Assembly: GCA_031285565.1 (NCBI GenBank) | Contig: JAITVY010000103.1 | Coordinates: forward strand, 1-51,608 | DNA: 51,608 nucleotides | Reading direction: 5' to 3' | Source: Tannerella sp. | GTDB lineage: Bacteria; Bacteroidota; Bacteroidia; Bacteroidales; Tannerellaceae | Part shown: piece by piece, positions 36,638 through 47,500 of the stretch | How positions within the stretch are numbered: position 1 is the first letter of the stretch | Layout: every line of letters starts with the position of its first letter | Program-made: the position numbers and the translations under genes | The notes under the pieces: model-generated | Databases searched by the model: none | Told to the model about the DNA's origin: nothing | The model's input: only the letters and a program-made list of their open reading frames with translations

Positions 36638-38671
36638 TCAGTCTTTATCTTCCGTATATGGGAAAGCAGTAATCCTTAATCTGGCGGCTCCCATCGGAAC
36701 CAGTGTAATTTCATCCAATGTTCCTGATTTCTTTGCATCTTCGTATGGTAAAATGCCACATAAACCATATTCATCTATTCCCCAATCCGGAATAAGACGC
36801 CCTTTAGCCTTAAATTCAAACGGTACGTTTTCTAACGTAAACGGGTTATTATCCGATGGCCATGCTTTACGTTCTATCGTCAGGGGTACGTCCTTAGCTA
36901 ATGCGTAGTTCCATGAGCTTCCGGGAAAGATTTCATAGGTTGGCCAAGCCGACGCATCAACTCCCTCCTGCCATTTTGAATCCCAGATAGCTGTTTCGCG
37001 GCTGTCCATCTTTTTATAGTCTTCGACTATCTTCAGCGAAAGGGTCAACGGACCATAATCCACACTTACACTATTCTTATTGACCTGCCATTGACGGATT
37101 GCATAATCCATCGGGAACGTTAATTCAACCACATCGCCCTGACTCCATTCCCTGTTAATTTTTAAATACTTACCACTCGCCAGTTTTTCCTGTATACGAT
37201 TTCCATTAACGGAAACGGATGCACTTTTACACCAGGATGGTATCCGTAAATAAAAGGGAAAACTTACCTGGTTGGGTGTTTCAATTATGAACCGTATCTT
37301 TTCATCAAAAGGATAATTCGTCTCTTCGAGTATGCTGACTTCCGATCCGTTTCCAACCTTTAATGTGGCTTTACACGCATTATACAAAGCTACGGCTACA
37401 CCATTATCGGGTGTTGCCAGCACCAGATGCTCGGCATAATAAGGCCATCCGAACCCATGGTTATGCTGGCAGCAACGGCTACTAAACGGATTCATCGCTA
37501 AGAACGGCCCCCGGTTGTCAATTCCGGGATGATGGTTTTTAGCATCACTGATTACATGGTTCGGACTGGTAATATACCGCAACGATTTATAATCAGGCAT
37601 CATTGAAGCGGGATAACTATTAAATGCAATATCTTCGCAATGATCGGCCCAGTACGTATCGCCGGTAATGAGTAACATAATCTCATCGGAAGCCATCTGT
37701 TCCACAAAAGCGCATGTTTCCGTTCCCTGCCGTGGGTCAAAAAAGCCTATCCGTGCGTTTTCATCCGCTCCGAACATTCCTCCCGGCACTTGCCCGAAAG
37801 CACGACGAATCAGGCTTTGCACATTATAACTGGCTGCCAGCATAGCCGAGTCTTTGGAAAACAGATAATAAGTAGCCGGTTCACGGAAACATTGTGCAAT
37901 GTTCACATTGTGCCAGTTCGGTAGTTCTGTGGATTTCGTCCAATCGGCTGTATTCCGGTGGATCTTTTCGGCCAGCTCCAGTAATTTATCATCGTGCGTA
38001 CGATTATACAACCATGCTACACTCCATAAATTATCCCCTCCGCGGCTGTTTTCCCAATAACTATACAAAAAATCCTCATCAGGAACTGTCAGCAGATAAT
38101 TACAATATTTACTGATGAAATCGATTATGCGCTGATCATTCGTATACTCATAATATGACTGCATGATCCACAGTACAATCATATTCGGCCAGAAATCCTG
38201 CTTACCGTCATTTAATACAACCGGTCCGAAATTACCGTCTTCACGCTGACTGTTTAATATGTTCCCGATCCAGAATTTCGTTTCTTTGAGCATCGATTCG
38301 TCATTCATTAAATAGGCGAGGTTACTATATCCACGTAACCAATACGGCACTTCTTCCCATCCCCATTTTCCACCTGCTGTTAACCAGGCATTATCATCTT
38401 TCTGCAACCAGGCGCTGATTTCACCCAAATGTCCGTTCAGTCCGTCTTTCTGCAATTCCAATTGTCTTTTTAACCATCCATCAGGATGGATGCTCCCGAC
38501 AGGTAATTTAATCAGTTGCTGGGGTTGTAAAGGATCGTGATTACTTACATAATGCTGATTCTTTTTATCAGTAGGCATCCGGTCAACCAGTAATACTTCG
38601 AAATCCGGTTTTGCTGTACAGGCAGTGATGGTTATTACTGCCAACAAGCATATTTTCTTTATGTGTTCCAT
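36638..38671 (-). CDS. GH127 beta-L-arabinofuranosidase (DUF1680), lipoprotein
   Basis: The 677-residue protein has a lipoprotein-type signal (KKICLLAVITITAC, Cys18). An (alpha/alpha)6 barrel (about 60-430) is followed by beta sandwiches. The zinc and catalytic set of the family is intact: Glu318 and Cys320 in GTETCAF, and Cys400-Cys401 in SRCCQHN, where the first Cys of the CC pair acts as nucleophile in the studied Bifidobacterium enzyme. Glu304 in GADENA is the likely acid/base. The enzyme should release terminal beta-L-arabinofuranose from plant glycans or glycoproteins. It is transcribed toward the tandem AraC genes and lies near the HTCS. Confidence 0.9.
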   Translation of the reverse strand: MEHIKKICLLAVITITACTAKPDFEVLLVDRMPTDKKNQHYVSNHDPLQPQQLIKLPVGSIHPDGWLKRQLELQKDGLNGHLGEISAWLQKDDNAWLTAGGKWGWEEVPYWLRGYSNLAYLMNDESMLKETKFWIGNILNSQREDGNFGPVVLNDGKQDFWPNMIVLWIMQSYYEYTNDQRIIDFISKYCNYLLTVPDEDFLYSYWENSRGGDNLWSVAWLYNRTHDDKLLELAEKIHRNTADWTKSTELPNWHNVNIAQCFREPATYYLFSKDSAMLAASYNVQSLIRRAFGQVPGGMFGADENARIGFFDPRQGTETCAFVEQMASDEIMLLITGDTYWADHCEDIAFNSYPASMMPDYKSLRYITSPNHVISDAKNHHPGIDNRGPFLAMNPFSSRCCQHNHGFGWPYYAEHLVLATPDNGVAVALYNACKATLKVGNGSEVSILEETNYPFDEKIRFIIETPNQVSFPFYLRIPSWCKSASVSVNGNRIQEKLASGKYLKINREWSQGDVVELTFPMDYAIRQWQVNKNSVSVDYGPLTLSLKIVEDYKKMDSRETAIWDSKWQEGVDASAWPTYEIFPGSSWNYALAKDVPLTIERKAWPSDNNPFTLENVPFEFKAKGRLIPDWGIDEYGLCGILPYEDAKKSGTLDEITLVPMGAARLRITAFPYTEDKD

Positions 38672-38870
38672 GGCTATTTATAAGTTTTATACAAAGGAAC
38701 ACATACATAAAGAGGATCCTTTTCAATATTTATGCAAATAATTTCAAATTTCGTTCACAGCAGAATTTAAACATCCTCCAAGTATCTGTTAGAAACCATT
38801 ACCGGCAAAACATTTGAAGCCGCCCATAAATGATCAGAATATTTGAATGTAGCCTTTCTAGTTGCGGTTA

Positions 38871-39499
38871 TTACCTGCTTTGCTTCTTCCTATCTTTAAT
38901 CCAGTGAATAGCAATATTTACCGGTTCTTCAGAGTTGGAATTAAAGATCCGCTAAACAACACCATAAAATCCACCAATGGATTTTTGTTTGCAGCAATAG
39001 GAATTATCCACCCTGCCTGACTGAAACCTACCAAACCAACGGGTATACTTTTGTTACGCTGATAAAGTACATTTACTGCAGCGCTTGCATCTTCGCCCAA
39101 TAGGGTTAGGTTGGCCGGATCAATGTTGTTGGTGCCTACTTCGGGACCAGCATAAACCCCACCCGATTCGCCTACTCCACGTTTGTCATAGGTGAACACT
39201 GAAATGCCATTTTCAGCCAAAAGCGATGCAAACTCTCCCATCCGGGGTGTCTGGTCAGAACCATGTACCAAAACTACTGCTGCATCTGAATGCCGGGGTG
39301 TGTAGATCGTACCGGCAAGAGTAACTCCCTCACTCTCAAATCTGATATCTTCAACAGTCACGTCCGGCGATTGGGCCTTTACCTGATTCAACGATGAAAA
39401 AAGTAACAACGAAAAAAAGCATATCCGACAAAGAATCGCGATATTCCGTAATCCATCAACGTTTTTAATGTAATTTATTGTGCTATTTTTTCGGATCAT
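38871..39499 (-). pseudogene. Alpha/beta-hydrolase with internal deletion
   Basis: The frame opening at 39499 has a signal peptide (ends QVKA-Q) and the hydrolase N-terminal half: VVLVHGSDQTPR, TYDKRGVGESGG and the nucleophile elbow GFSQAGW. It then jumps from MVLFSGS to a foreign tail and stops at 38918. About 20 bases further a second frame reads NSEEPVNIAIHWIKDRKKQS and stops at 38871; this looks like the gene's true C-terminus. The cap region, acid and catalytic His are missing, so about 150-250 residues were lost in a deletion. The product should be inactive. Confidence 0.72.
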
Positions 39500-39654
39500 A
39501 TTTCCTTGATTTAAATTATCTCTTTATAAAAATAAGACTGCAACAGATTAAAAAGGTTACACATTCCAACAAAAATGATTCTTTACATTTTTATTTTTTA
39601 TTTCAATCTGAATAATTATATTTATGACTTCTTACGATGTAAAACAGCCACCCC

Positions 39655-42117
39655 ATGAAAACTGTTTTTATACTGATACTTTGTTCCATTCTTCTCTATC
39701 CATTCTCCGGATTGGCACAGAGAAATATATCTTTCGACGAAATACAAGACAGTATATCGCGTCAGTTGGCATTCTATCCACAGGAAAAAATACATCTGCA
39801 TCTGGATCGGAACGTCTACATCCCTGGTGAAAAAATATGGTTCAAAGCCTACGTAACAGATGCTGTCACACACCAAATGCCCACGTATAGCCATTACGTA
39901 TATGTAGAACTAATTGATTCATTAAACTCCATAGTGAGTCGTGTAATGGTTCGTCCGGTCGATAACCTTCATTATGGACATTTGTTTCTTTCGGAAGTTA
40001 TACCGGAAGGCAATTATACAATCCGGGCTTACACGCGATATATGGAAAACCTGGGAGACGAATATTTCTTTAAGAAAAATATATGGATAGGCAAACTTCC
40101 GGATCCACAAGAGAAAGACAAACAAACTGGAAATAAGAAAAAACGCATAAAAGATGATTATGATGTATCTTTTTTTCCCGAGGGAGGGTATTTGTTACAG
40201 GAAACCTTATGCAAGGTTGGATTTAAGGCATTAAATATAAACGGTTATCCGGAGTATATATCCGGCAAAATTGTTGATGAAGAAGGGAAAGAGATAACCA
40301 ATGTCAGCACGCTACATGCCGGGATGGGGTTATTTGCACTCATCCCCGAACAAGGAAAAAAATATTACCTGGAATGTCAAAACCTCAACCAATTTAATAA
40401 GCGGTTTGAGATACCTGCAGCAGAAACCGGTACATACTCAATTCATACAGGCAGGAACAATAAGATGATCTATATAGATCCCAAAAAAGCTATAAATAGC
40501 CCAGATATCCCACTATATATTTTGATTCATTGCAGAGGTCATTTACTTCATTTTTCACCATGGGATAAAAGCAAAAAGCACATCGCTTTTGCAGATGACC
40601 AGCTTCCTTCGGGGGTAATACAAATCTTATTGTTAGACAAAGAAATGAATCCGTTAAGCGAACGGTTGATATTCAATAAGAATGAGGATCAGGGCAATGC
40701 CGGTTTTATTACGGATAAAGCTTCTTATGAAATCAGGGATAAAGTAACTGCAACCCTTTCAATAAATGATACAAAGAATAATCCGTTAGCCGGCAATTTA
40801 TCGATAGCAATTACAGATGATAAAGATATTATTGCGGATTCTTTAACAACCATTTTATCTACTCTATTGCTTTCATCCGAATTAAAAGGACATATCGAAG
40901 CTCCGGCTTATTATTTACAAGATGATAATAAGGCGGTGGCAGCTCTCGATCTTTTAATGATGACACACGGTTGGAGAAGATATGCTATCCCTGAAGCATT
41001 GATAGGTAACTACACTTTTCCCGAGGAATCGTTTGAAGTTACAAAAAGTATTTCGGGAGAAGTGAAAAGCTTGGTTCTGGGCAAACCGGTTGAAAATAGT
41101 GAGGTCACACTTTTTTCGACAGTAGGAGATCTTATACAAGCTGAAACAAATAAGCAGGGAAAATTCCTGTTCTACGATTTTGAGTTTCCGGATAGTACAA
41201 CTTTTTTTGTTCAATCATTAGGAAAAAAAGGGAAACCCAATGTGGAATTAGTTGTACAGGAAGAATCATTTCCTGTACCAAATCATATATCATACAATCC
41301 TTACACAGACTATTCAGTTGATGAAGAAGTTGAAAAAAAGGGGAATGAGTTCATAAAAAAAGCAGAGCAACGGGCGAAATATGACGAAAATATCCGGATT
41401 ATCCATCTGAAAGAAGTAGAAGTAACCGCCCAAAAGATCGATAAAAAGAATGAGGCCCGATTAAGTTATTGGGCAAATGCCAGCTCAGATTTTACCCTCG
41501 ACAGAGAAAAGATAGAACAGAGACATGCGACATCAGTAACACAATTGCTTCATGGCATAGCTGGAGTACGAGTCGGAGCTTATGGGGAAATTCAGATAAG
41601 GGGAGTTAGCACTTTGAGTGGAAAAACAAATCCGTTGGTGTTAATAGATGGTATTCCTATGGAATGGCCTGAAGTAATGTTAACTCCTTTTGACTCTCCC
41701 CTAGAAAGTGTAGATGTACATAGTATTGAAAGTATTGACGTTTTTAAAGGTGCAAGCGCCGCTATCTTCGGGATGAGAGGAAGTAATGGAGCAATTAGTA
41801 TTACCACCCGCAGAGGAAACAATAATGAGGAACTCGGAAGATCCGGATTCAATTATACTTCATTATCTCCCTTAGGCTTCCAGAAACCTGTTGAGTTTTA
41901 TTCACCGAAATATGAAACTCCGCAATCAAAGCATCTGGGAAATCCGGATTACCGGACCACCATTTTCTGGAAACCGGATATAATTGTACCTGAAGAAGGA
42001 AAAGCATCGTTCGAGTTTTATACTTCAGACTTCCCTACTACTTATTCCGTAATAATTGAAGGACTTTCAATAGATGGGAAGATCATTCGGCAGGTTGAAA
42101 AAATAAAAGTAAAATAA
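39655..42117 (+). CDS. Secreted MG2-like protein ending in a TonB-receptor plug domain
   Basis: This 820-residue protein has a signal peptide (MKTVFILILCSILLYPFSGLA in part, then Q). Residues about 45-150 match the alpha-2-macroglobulin MG2-like fold (LHLDRNVYIPGEKIWFKAYV in part), followed by further beta-sandwich and carboxypeptidase-like domains (about 470-540). A TonB plug domain (about 620-722) contains LLHGIAGVRV, IQIRGVSTL, PLVLIDGIP and GASAAIFGMRGSNGAI. There is no outer-membrane barrel, so it cannot act as a stand-alone transporter. It may partner with a barrel encoded elsewhere or serve in surface assembly. The start at 39655 gives a clean signal peptide. Confidence 0.8.
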   Translation: MKTVFILILCSILLYPFSGLAQRNISFDEIQDSISRQLAFYPQEKIHLHLDRNVYIPGEKIWFKAYVTDAVTHQMPTYSHYVYVELIDSLNSIVSRVMVRPVDNLHYGHLFLSEVIPEGNYTIRAYTRYMENLGDEYFFKKNIWIGKLPDPQEKDKQTGNKKKRIKDDYDVSFFPEGGYLLQETLCKVGFKALNINGYPEYISGKIVDEEGKEITNVSTLHAGMGLFALIPEQGKKYYLECQNLNQFNKRFEIPAAETGTYSIHTGRNNKMIYIDPKKAINSPDIPLYILIHCRGHLLHFSPWDKSKKHIAFADDQLPSGVIQILLLDKEMNPLSERLIFNKNEDQGNAGFITDKASYEIRDKVTATLSINDTKNNPLAGNLSIAITDDKDIIADSLTTILSTLLLSSELKGHIEAPAYYLQDDNKAVAALDLLMMTHGWRRYAIPEALIGNYTFPEESFEVTKSISGEVKSLVLGKPVENSEVTLFSTVGDLIQAETNKQGKFLFYDFEFPDSTTFFVQSLGKKGKPNVELVVQEESFPVPNHISYNPYTDYSVDEEVEKKGNEFIKKAEQRAKYDENIRIIHLKEVEVTAQKIDKKNEARLSYWANASSDFTLDREKIEQRHATSVTQLLHGIAGVRVGAYGEIQIRGVSTLSGKTNPLVLIDGIPMEWPEVMLTPFDSPLESVDVHSIESIDVFKGASAAIFGMRGSNGAISITTRRGNNNEELGRSGFNYTSLSPLGFQKPVEFYSPKYETPQSKHLGNPDYRTTIFWKPDIIVPEEGKASFEFYTSDFPTTYSVIIEGLSIDGKIIRQVEKIKVK

Positions 42118-42119
42118 GA

Positions 42120-42641
42120 TTAATTCACTCTCCCACCTGTCAGCCAGGTTTGTTTATAATACGGTTCGCTCAGACTACTTACCATAACGCCACTAGAGGT
42201 GCTTGTATGAATAAATCGTCCGTCCTTAAGATAAATACCCACATGATTGGGTGTTTTCTTTTTACTTTTTCCGGTATTAAAAAAGACAAGATCCCCTTCG
42301 CGTAGTCCCGAACGATTGACCCTTCTGCAATTATCCTTAAGTATATCAGCAGAAGAACGTGCCAGCTGTTTACCATAAATTTCGCGATAGATAATGGCTA
42401 CAAATCCGGAACAATCCACACCTTTTCTTGTATTACCCCCTGTACGGTGGGGAGTCCCTAACCATTTAGCACCCTCATTATATAAAAAGATATTGTCGTC
42501 AGGAGTCAGGCGAACCCCGTACAACCGGGATAGTTCTTTCGGACCTTTAAAGTCAGCAGGCAAAGTAATACTTTGCTTACTTCTACAAGACGATAGTAAC
42601 GATATTATCAGCAGTATATAGACCAGGCTGGAAGCTTTCAT
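42120..42641 (-). CDS. NlpC/P60 family cell-wall endopeptidase, lipoprotein
   Basis: The 173-residue protein has a lipoprotein signal (SLLSSC, Cys19) and one NlpC/P60 domain with catalytic Cys77 in GVDCSGF, His133 in NHVGIYL and a second polar residue near His145 in RFIHTST. GDLVFFNTG is also typical. Such enzymes cut peptide bonds in peptidoglycan, usually between D-Glu and the diamino acid. It converges with the MG2/plug gene with only two bases between stops, so neither has room for its own terminator there. Confidence 0.9.
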   Translation of the reverse strand: MKASSLVYILLIISLLSSCRSKQSITLPADFKGPKELSRLYGVRLTPDDNIFLYNEGAKWLGTPHRTGGNTRKGVDCSGFVAIIYREIYGKQLARSSADILKDNCRRVNRSGLREGDLVFFNTGKSKKKTPNHVGIYLKDGRFIHTSTSSGVMVSSLSEPYYKQTWLTGGRVN

Positions 42642-42660
42642 GCAATAATTTTTTGTACAA

Positions 42661-42668
42661 CAAATATA
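42661..42668 (-). promoter_or_regulatory. -7 promoter box of the NlpC/P60 gene
   Basis: TATATTTG on the minus strand, 20 bases before the ATG at 42641; exact TAnnTTTG match, weak -33. Confidence 0.4.
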
Positions 42669-42782
42669 AAAGACTTTTTTGACACTTTCAATATATTAAC
42701 ACATAGATCTGAAATCCATGCAAAATACAGGAACAGAAGTATTAAGAATATATCCACCTTATTCAACAAGGGTCCTATCTAA

Positions 42783-42820
42783 AAATCAGCGAGGTAACCA
42801 CCTTTAGGGGAAGCCACCTC
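42783..42820 (-). terminator. Hairpin terminator after the second GH43 gene
   Basis: On the minus strand, GAGGTGG and ACCTC arms enclose a CCCCTAAAGG stretch that resembles the interspersed repeat core. The sequence then runs GCTGATTTTTAG, giving a T5 tract. It lies 27 bases after the GH43 stop codon. Confidence 0.5.
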
Positions 42821-42846
42821 ACATTTATAATATCGAAATATAAAAA

Positions 42847-44382
42847 TTATTCGAATGTATAATTTAGTTTTCCATACATAAACTGTGCCGGAATATCCTC
42901 ATTACCGAAACGAATCAAGCCCGGACGAAAAGCCCGGTCCCAGGGTGGTAAGTAAGAGACGTTCAAACGTTGATTTACTGCCGGAAGCGGATGCCAGTTC
43001 TTTTGGTCGGAGCTCCAATAGAAAGAAGCCAGGCAACCATCAGCTACTACAATCCTCAGATGAATATCGCCCATAGCTGGGTTATGAAATAAGATTCTTT
43101 CTTCCCCTTTTTCTATTTGTTTAAGCACCACATCACCTTTCTCTTTTCCAAAGAATATCAGGTTATCCTGGTCGCCATACAAAGTAAGTCCGGAAGATAT
43201 TTCCGGAAGATCCTTTACCTGGGTAGCTATTTCATAATCAGGTAGCAATGAACGAAGGCATAGTGCCGTACCATATTTATTACCGGGCATTGGAGTTCCT
43301 GTCAAAAAAAGTGTTTGCTCCTTAACCTCTGTTTTTATATCGGAAAACGTAAAATTCCAGGTCCATTCCGGCCTGATTTTATCGCCATCAAAAATGTCCA
43401 GAAAATCAACAATCGGTTTTTGTTTCACACTATCAAAAGGCATAGGTTCTTCTATCGATGCATAGTTACCGGTAATAAAATAAGGCCAGTTATTCTCGTT
43501 CATGCCAAGTTCTTTCAAAAATCCCTGACGTCCGTTGTAAAATCCGCGTCCTTTCAAATATGTATGATACAGGTAAAACATTTTTCCTTCAGGTGTTTCC
43601 ACAACCGTCCCATGTCCGCATGACTGTGTCACGTTTCCATCACCTTGTAAAATCGGGTTTCCTTCGTATTTCTCATAAGGTCCCCTTAATGATTTGGAGC
43701 GTGCCACAGATACAGCATAATCGCTGTTTGCACCACAACACCCCCGAATGGAATACAAGATGTAGTAATAGCCCCCCCTTTTATACATATACTGCCCTTC
43801 CAGTCCGATACGTTCATCGTCCTTCAACAACATAAAAGGCTCACCAATCAACTGAAGACCATCGGGCGACAGTTCCGAACAAAGCAACTCAATAGGACGC
43901 TGATCCAATCCGTATGCCTTAAATGAAAGATAAAGTTTGCCCTCATCTTCAAGAATAAATGCATCAATCGCTTCCGTACCGAATTCAACCAGGCAACCAT
44001 GGTCTTCAAATCCTTTCCTGATATCATCGGTACTTACAACACCAATATAAGAAACGCCATCTGACGCACGGCGGGCTGTATAATACAAATAAACTTTATT
44101 ATTTATAACATATAATTCCGGCGCCCAGAATGATCCTTTCGTCCATGCAGGCTTTTCAGCAAATGCCGGACCGATATAATTCCAATTCACCAGATCCATC
44201 GATTCGAAAATAGGATAATGGGGAGCCCACTCCGAAGAGGTTCCACATGCATAATACGTATTATTGATACGAATAACTGTGGGATCTGCTAAATCGCCGG
44301 GGATTACAGGATTCGTTAATTGTTGGGCAGCCAGATGACCACCCAGTAATAAAAGGAACAGGATTTTTAGTTTTAATTTCAT
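42847..44382 (-). CDS. Glycoside hydrolase family 43 enzyme with C-terminal beta-sandwich
   Basis: Starting at the ATG ending at 44382 gives 511 residues with a signal peptide (KLKILFLLLLGGHLAA-Q). Residues about 25-310 are the five-bladed propeller: Asp in GDLADPTVI (base), Asp in EAIDAFILEDEG, and Glu in GLEGQYMYKRG (acid). Residues about 330-511 form a second beta-sandwich domain of the type that completes the active site or binds glycan in many two-domain GH43 enzymes. It is a likely arabinofuranosidase or xylosidase. An inverted pair of interspersed repeats (44398-44521) separates it from the tricorn-like gene upstream. Confidence 0.9.
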   Translation of the reverse strand: MKLKLKILFLLLLGGHLAAQQLTNPVIPGDLADPTVIRINNTYYACGTSSEWAPHYPIFESMDLVNWNYIGPAFAEKPAWTKGSFWAPELYVINNKVYLYYTARRASDGVSYIGVVSTDDIRKGFEDHGCLVEFGTEAIDAFILEDEGKLYLSFKAYGLDQRPIELLCSELSPDGLQLIGEPFMLLKDDERIGLEGQYMYKRGGYYYILYSIRGCCGANSDYAVSVARSKSLRGPYEKYEGNPILQGDGNVTQSCGHGTVVETPEGKMFYLYHTYLKGRGFYNGRQGFLKELGMNENNWPYFITGNYASIEEPMPFDSVKQKPIVDFLDIFDGDKIRPEWTWNFTFSDIKTEVKEQTLFLTGTPMPGNKYGTALCLRSLLPDYEIATQVKDLPEISSGLTLYGDQDNLIFFGKEKGDVVLKQIEKGEERILFHNPAMGDIHLRIVVADGCLASFYWSSDQKNWHPLPAVNQRLNVSYLPPWDRAFRPGLIRFGNEDIPAQFMYGKLNYTFE

Positions 44383-44397
44383 ATGATTAAAAATATA

Positions 44398-44422
44398 CCC
44401 CAAACCCCTAAAGGGGATTTTA
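44398..44422 (+). repeat. Interspersed palindromic repeat upstream of GH43
   Basis: CCCCAAA, core CCCCTAAAGGGG, then ATTTT, 16 bases before the GH43 start in transcription order. It is inverted relative to the copy at 44495-44521, as seen for the xseA/xseB pair. Confidence 0.7.
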
Positions 44423-44494
44423 TAGAGGTGATTATATAATTACAAACTTTATTTCTCTCAAAACGCTTAACCACGAAAAACGAACTTTTCCAAA

Positions 44495-44521
44495 GTCTCC
44501 CTTTAGGGAGATTTAGAGGGT
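44495..44521 (-). repeat. Interspersed palindromic repeat beside the tricorn-like stop
   Basis: On the minus strand it starts five bases after the stop at 44527: CCCTCTAAA, core TCTCCCTAAAGGGAGA, then CTTT. It has a longer stem than the other copies (six pairs). Confidence 0.7.
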
Positions 44522-44526
44522 TCTCC

Positions 44527-47500
44527 TCACTTATTCCAGACCCTCGGAGCCGGAACTTTCGGTAACGGCTTACGATTTTTCAATTCTTTCATCACCTCAT
44601 CAATAGCCCGGTTTAGCTGTTCATCTTCGCCATTCCATTCCTTAACCGGATCATTATCCACCTGGATATCCGGGGCTACACCATAATTTTCGATGATCCA
44701 ATCTCCGGTTTTCACATCATAACTGGTGAAGAATGGTACACGAATATCTGTCCCGTCAATAAAAGGAAGTGAAGAGCTAATACCGACAATACCACCCCAC
44801 GTACGTGTTCCGATCAGTTTTCCTAATCCCAAGGCACGGAATCCCCAGGGGAACAGATCACCATCGGAAGCCGAATATTTATTAATCAGGCAAACTTTAG
44901 GTCCTACCTGCACTGCATCAGGGACTGTCCCTATACGTGTTGACCCACGTCTCATTGTTACGCGATACGGCTCACGAGCCAAACGTTCCAGTATCATTGG
45001 CGAAACATTTCCTCCACCATTGGCCCGGTCGTCAATAATCAGACCTTCTTTATCCAACTGCGGATAGAAATACCGTGAAAATTCATTTAAGCCATCCACA
45101 CCCATATCCGGAATGTATATATAGCCGATTTTACCGTTTGAAGCTTTATCGACTTCTGCAATATTTTTTTGTACCCATTGGTAGTGATACAACGAATATT
45201 CTTCTTCCAAAGGCCGGATAACGACTTTGCGCGCTCCTGCAGCCTGAGGCTTGCTATTAATTAATAATTCCGTAGGCACATCAGCTTTCCCTACAAGTAA
45301 CGTATACATATCTTTCACTGTATTAACTGGTACCCCGTCTATAGCCACGATAAATTCGCCTTCCTTCACATTTATACCGGGATCAGTTAAAGGTGAACGC
45401 AAGCTTTTGCTCCATGATACACCAGGCAGGATTTTGTCCAAACGGAAAAACCCACTCTTATCACGCGAGATTTCAGCACCCAACAGGCCTGTCTTAATCC
45501 GTTCCGGCTTATCCATTTCGCCGGTCGTAACATAGGCATGGCCACAGTTAAGTTCTCCGATCATTTCGCCAATAACATAGTTCAGATCCAACCGGTTCTT
45601 TATATAAGGAACTAATACAGCATATTTTGTTTTCATCGCTTTCCAATCGACACCATGCATGTTTTCAACATAAAACCCGTCACGGAAAGCCCGCCAAGCC
45701 TCATCAAAAATTTGCGCCCATTCTTTCGGATAATCGATTGTAATCTTCATATTTGATAAGTCAACGAACTCTTTCAAATCAGCCTTTCCTACCGGGATAT
45801 TCGTTACACAGAACTGATTACGACCCCTGAAAAACAAAGCTTTCTTACGTTCCGGTCCAACTGACATCAAAGCGCCTTCTGCAACCAGTTCTTCTTTCTG
45901 TGCATCCAGATCATAAAAATAAGTTGAATTGCCACGTGCGTAGTAAACTTTCGTTCCATCCGAATAAAAATTATTGTAACGTCCAGCAGCAACCGGCAGT
46001 TGAATAATACGGTCGGAAATACCATCGATATCAATAACGACATTCTTTACCATTTTATCTTCCTTTTTATCCGTGTCTTTTGTTTTTCCTTCTTCAACCG
46101 TTACTTCAACCTTCTTTGTTTCTGAAGAGCCATCATCTTTTTGCAAAAAAGCCGATGGTGTATCTTTTTTCAACAAAGCAAGATAAACACCACCCTCATG
46201 CCGGTATACATGATTCCATTCTTTCGATCCGTAAATCGGATTAAAATCTCTCGACGAACTGAAGATCAAATACTTCCCATCAGTACTGAATGCAGGCAAA
46301 CCGGAATCATACCAACGATCCGTCACCGGATATTCTTTCTTTTCAGCCAGATTGTAGACATACACAATATCATAATTATTTTCAGCCATACGTATATATG
46401 TCAGCCATTTACTATCAGGTGAAAATGAAATATTGCGAGGCTCGCTTACAGGGTCCTCAATAAGAACGGTTTTTTGCTTGGTTAGTACATTCAATAAGTT
46501 TATCCGGTTTTTACGATCGGTATATACAATCGATTTGCTATCGGGACTCCATTCAAACGAACGGATATAGGTATCATTCTCCTTTGTCGCCTGCAAAGGA
46601 TTACTACCTTCTGCCTTTTGGAAAAAAAGTTCGGTCTCGCCCGTTTCATCAGAAATATAGGCGATATATTTGCCATCGGGAGACCATTGCGCGGCACGCT
46701 CGTGCACTCCCGGTGTACGCGTAATATTCTTAGTAACTCCCTTATCGACAGGCAAATTAAACACTTCGCCGCGAGCCGTCACTACCATACGCAGACCATC
46801 CGGTGAAAGACTGGCATGAGTTACATAGTTACTGCCATCTTTGATCTCACTACGTGCATAGATATTATCAGATGCAAGTGTGATGTTTATCTTTTCAGCT
46901 TTCTTTGTTGACGGATCGAGGGTATAAATAAAACCACCATTTTCAAATACAATCTGCTTACCGTTCGTACTTGGAAATTTTACATCGAAATCTGTAAAAT
47001 CAGTTACTTTAGATGTTGCGTTTGTTTTCGTATTATAAACAAAAATATTCATCGTCCAGTCACGATCGGAAATAAAATAAATCTCATCCCCGATCCACAT
47101 TGGCATAATGTCCTGGGCATCATTTTTTGTAATATTCTCAACCGATTTTTTCTCCGGATCATATACCCAGATATCATCAGCCATCCCCCCTTTGTAATAT
47201 TTCCAGGTACGGAATTCGCGCATCACCCGGTTATAAGCCAATTGCTTCCCATCCGGCGAATAACAGCAAAAACCTCCTTCAGGCAACGGGATCGGTTCGG
47301 AAAGTCCACCCTCCTTATTTACCGTATAAAGTCGCCCGTCAAAGCCACTACTGATACGATTCCGGTAAACAATATCTTTGCCATCAACCGTCCAACCCAT
47401 CACAATATTATTGGGTCCCATACGATCACCCAAATCATCACGTGCATTGGTCGCTGTATAAGTAACACGCAATGGTTCACCGCCATTGGCTGGAATAGTA

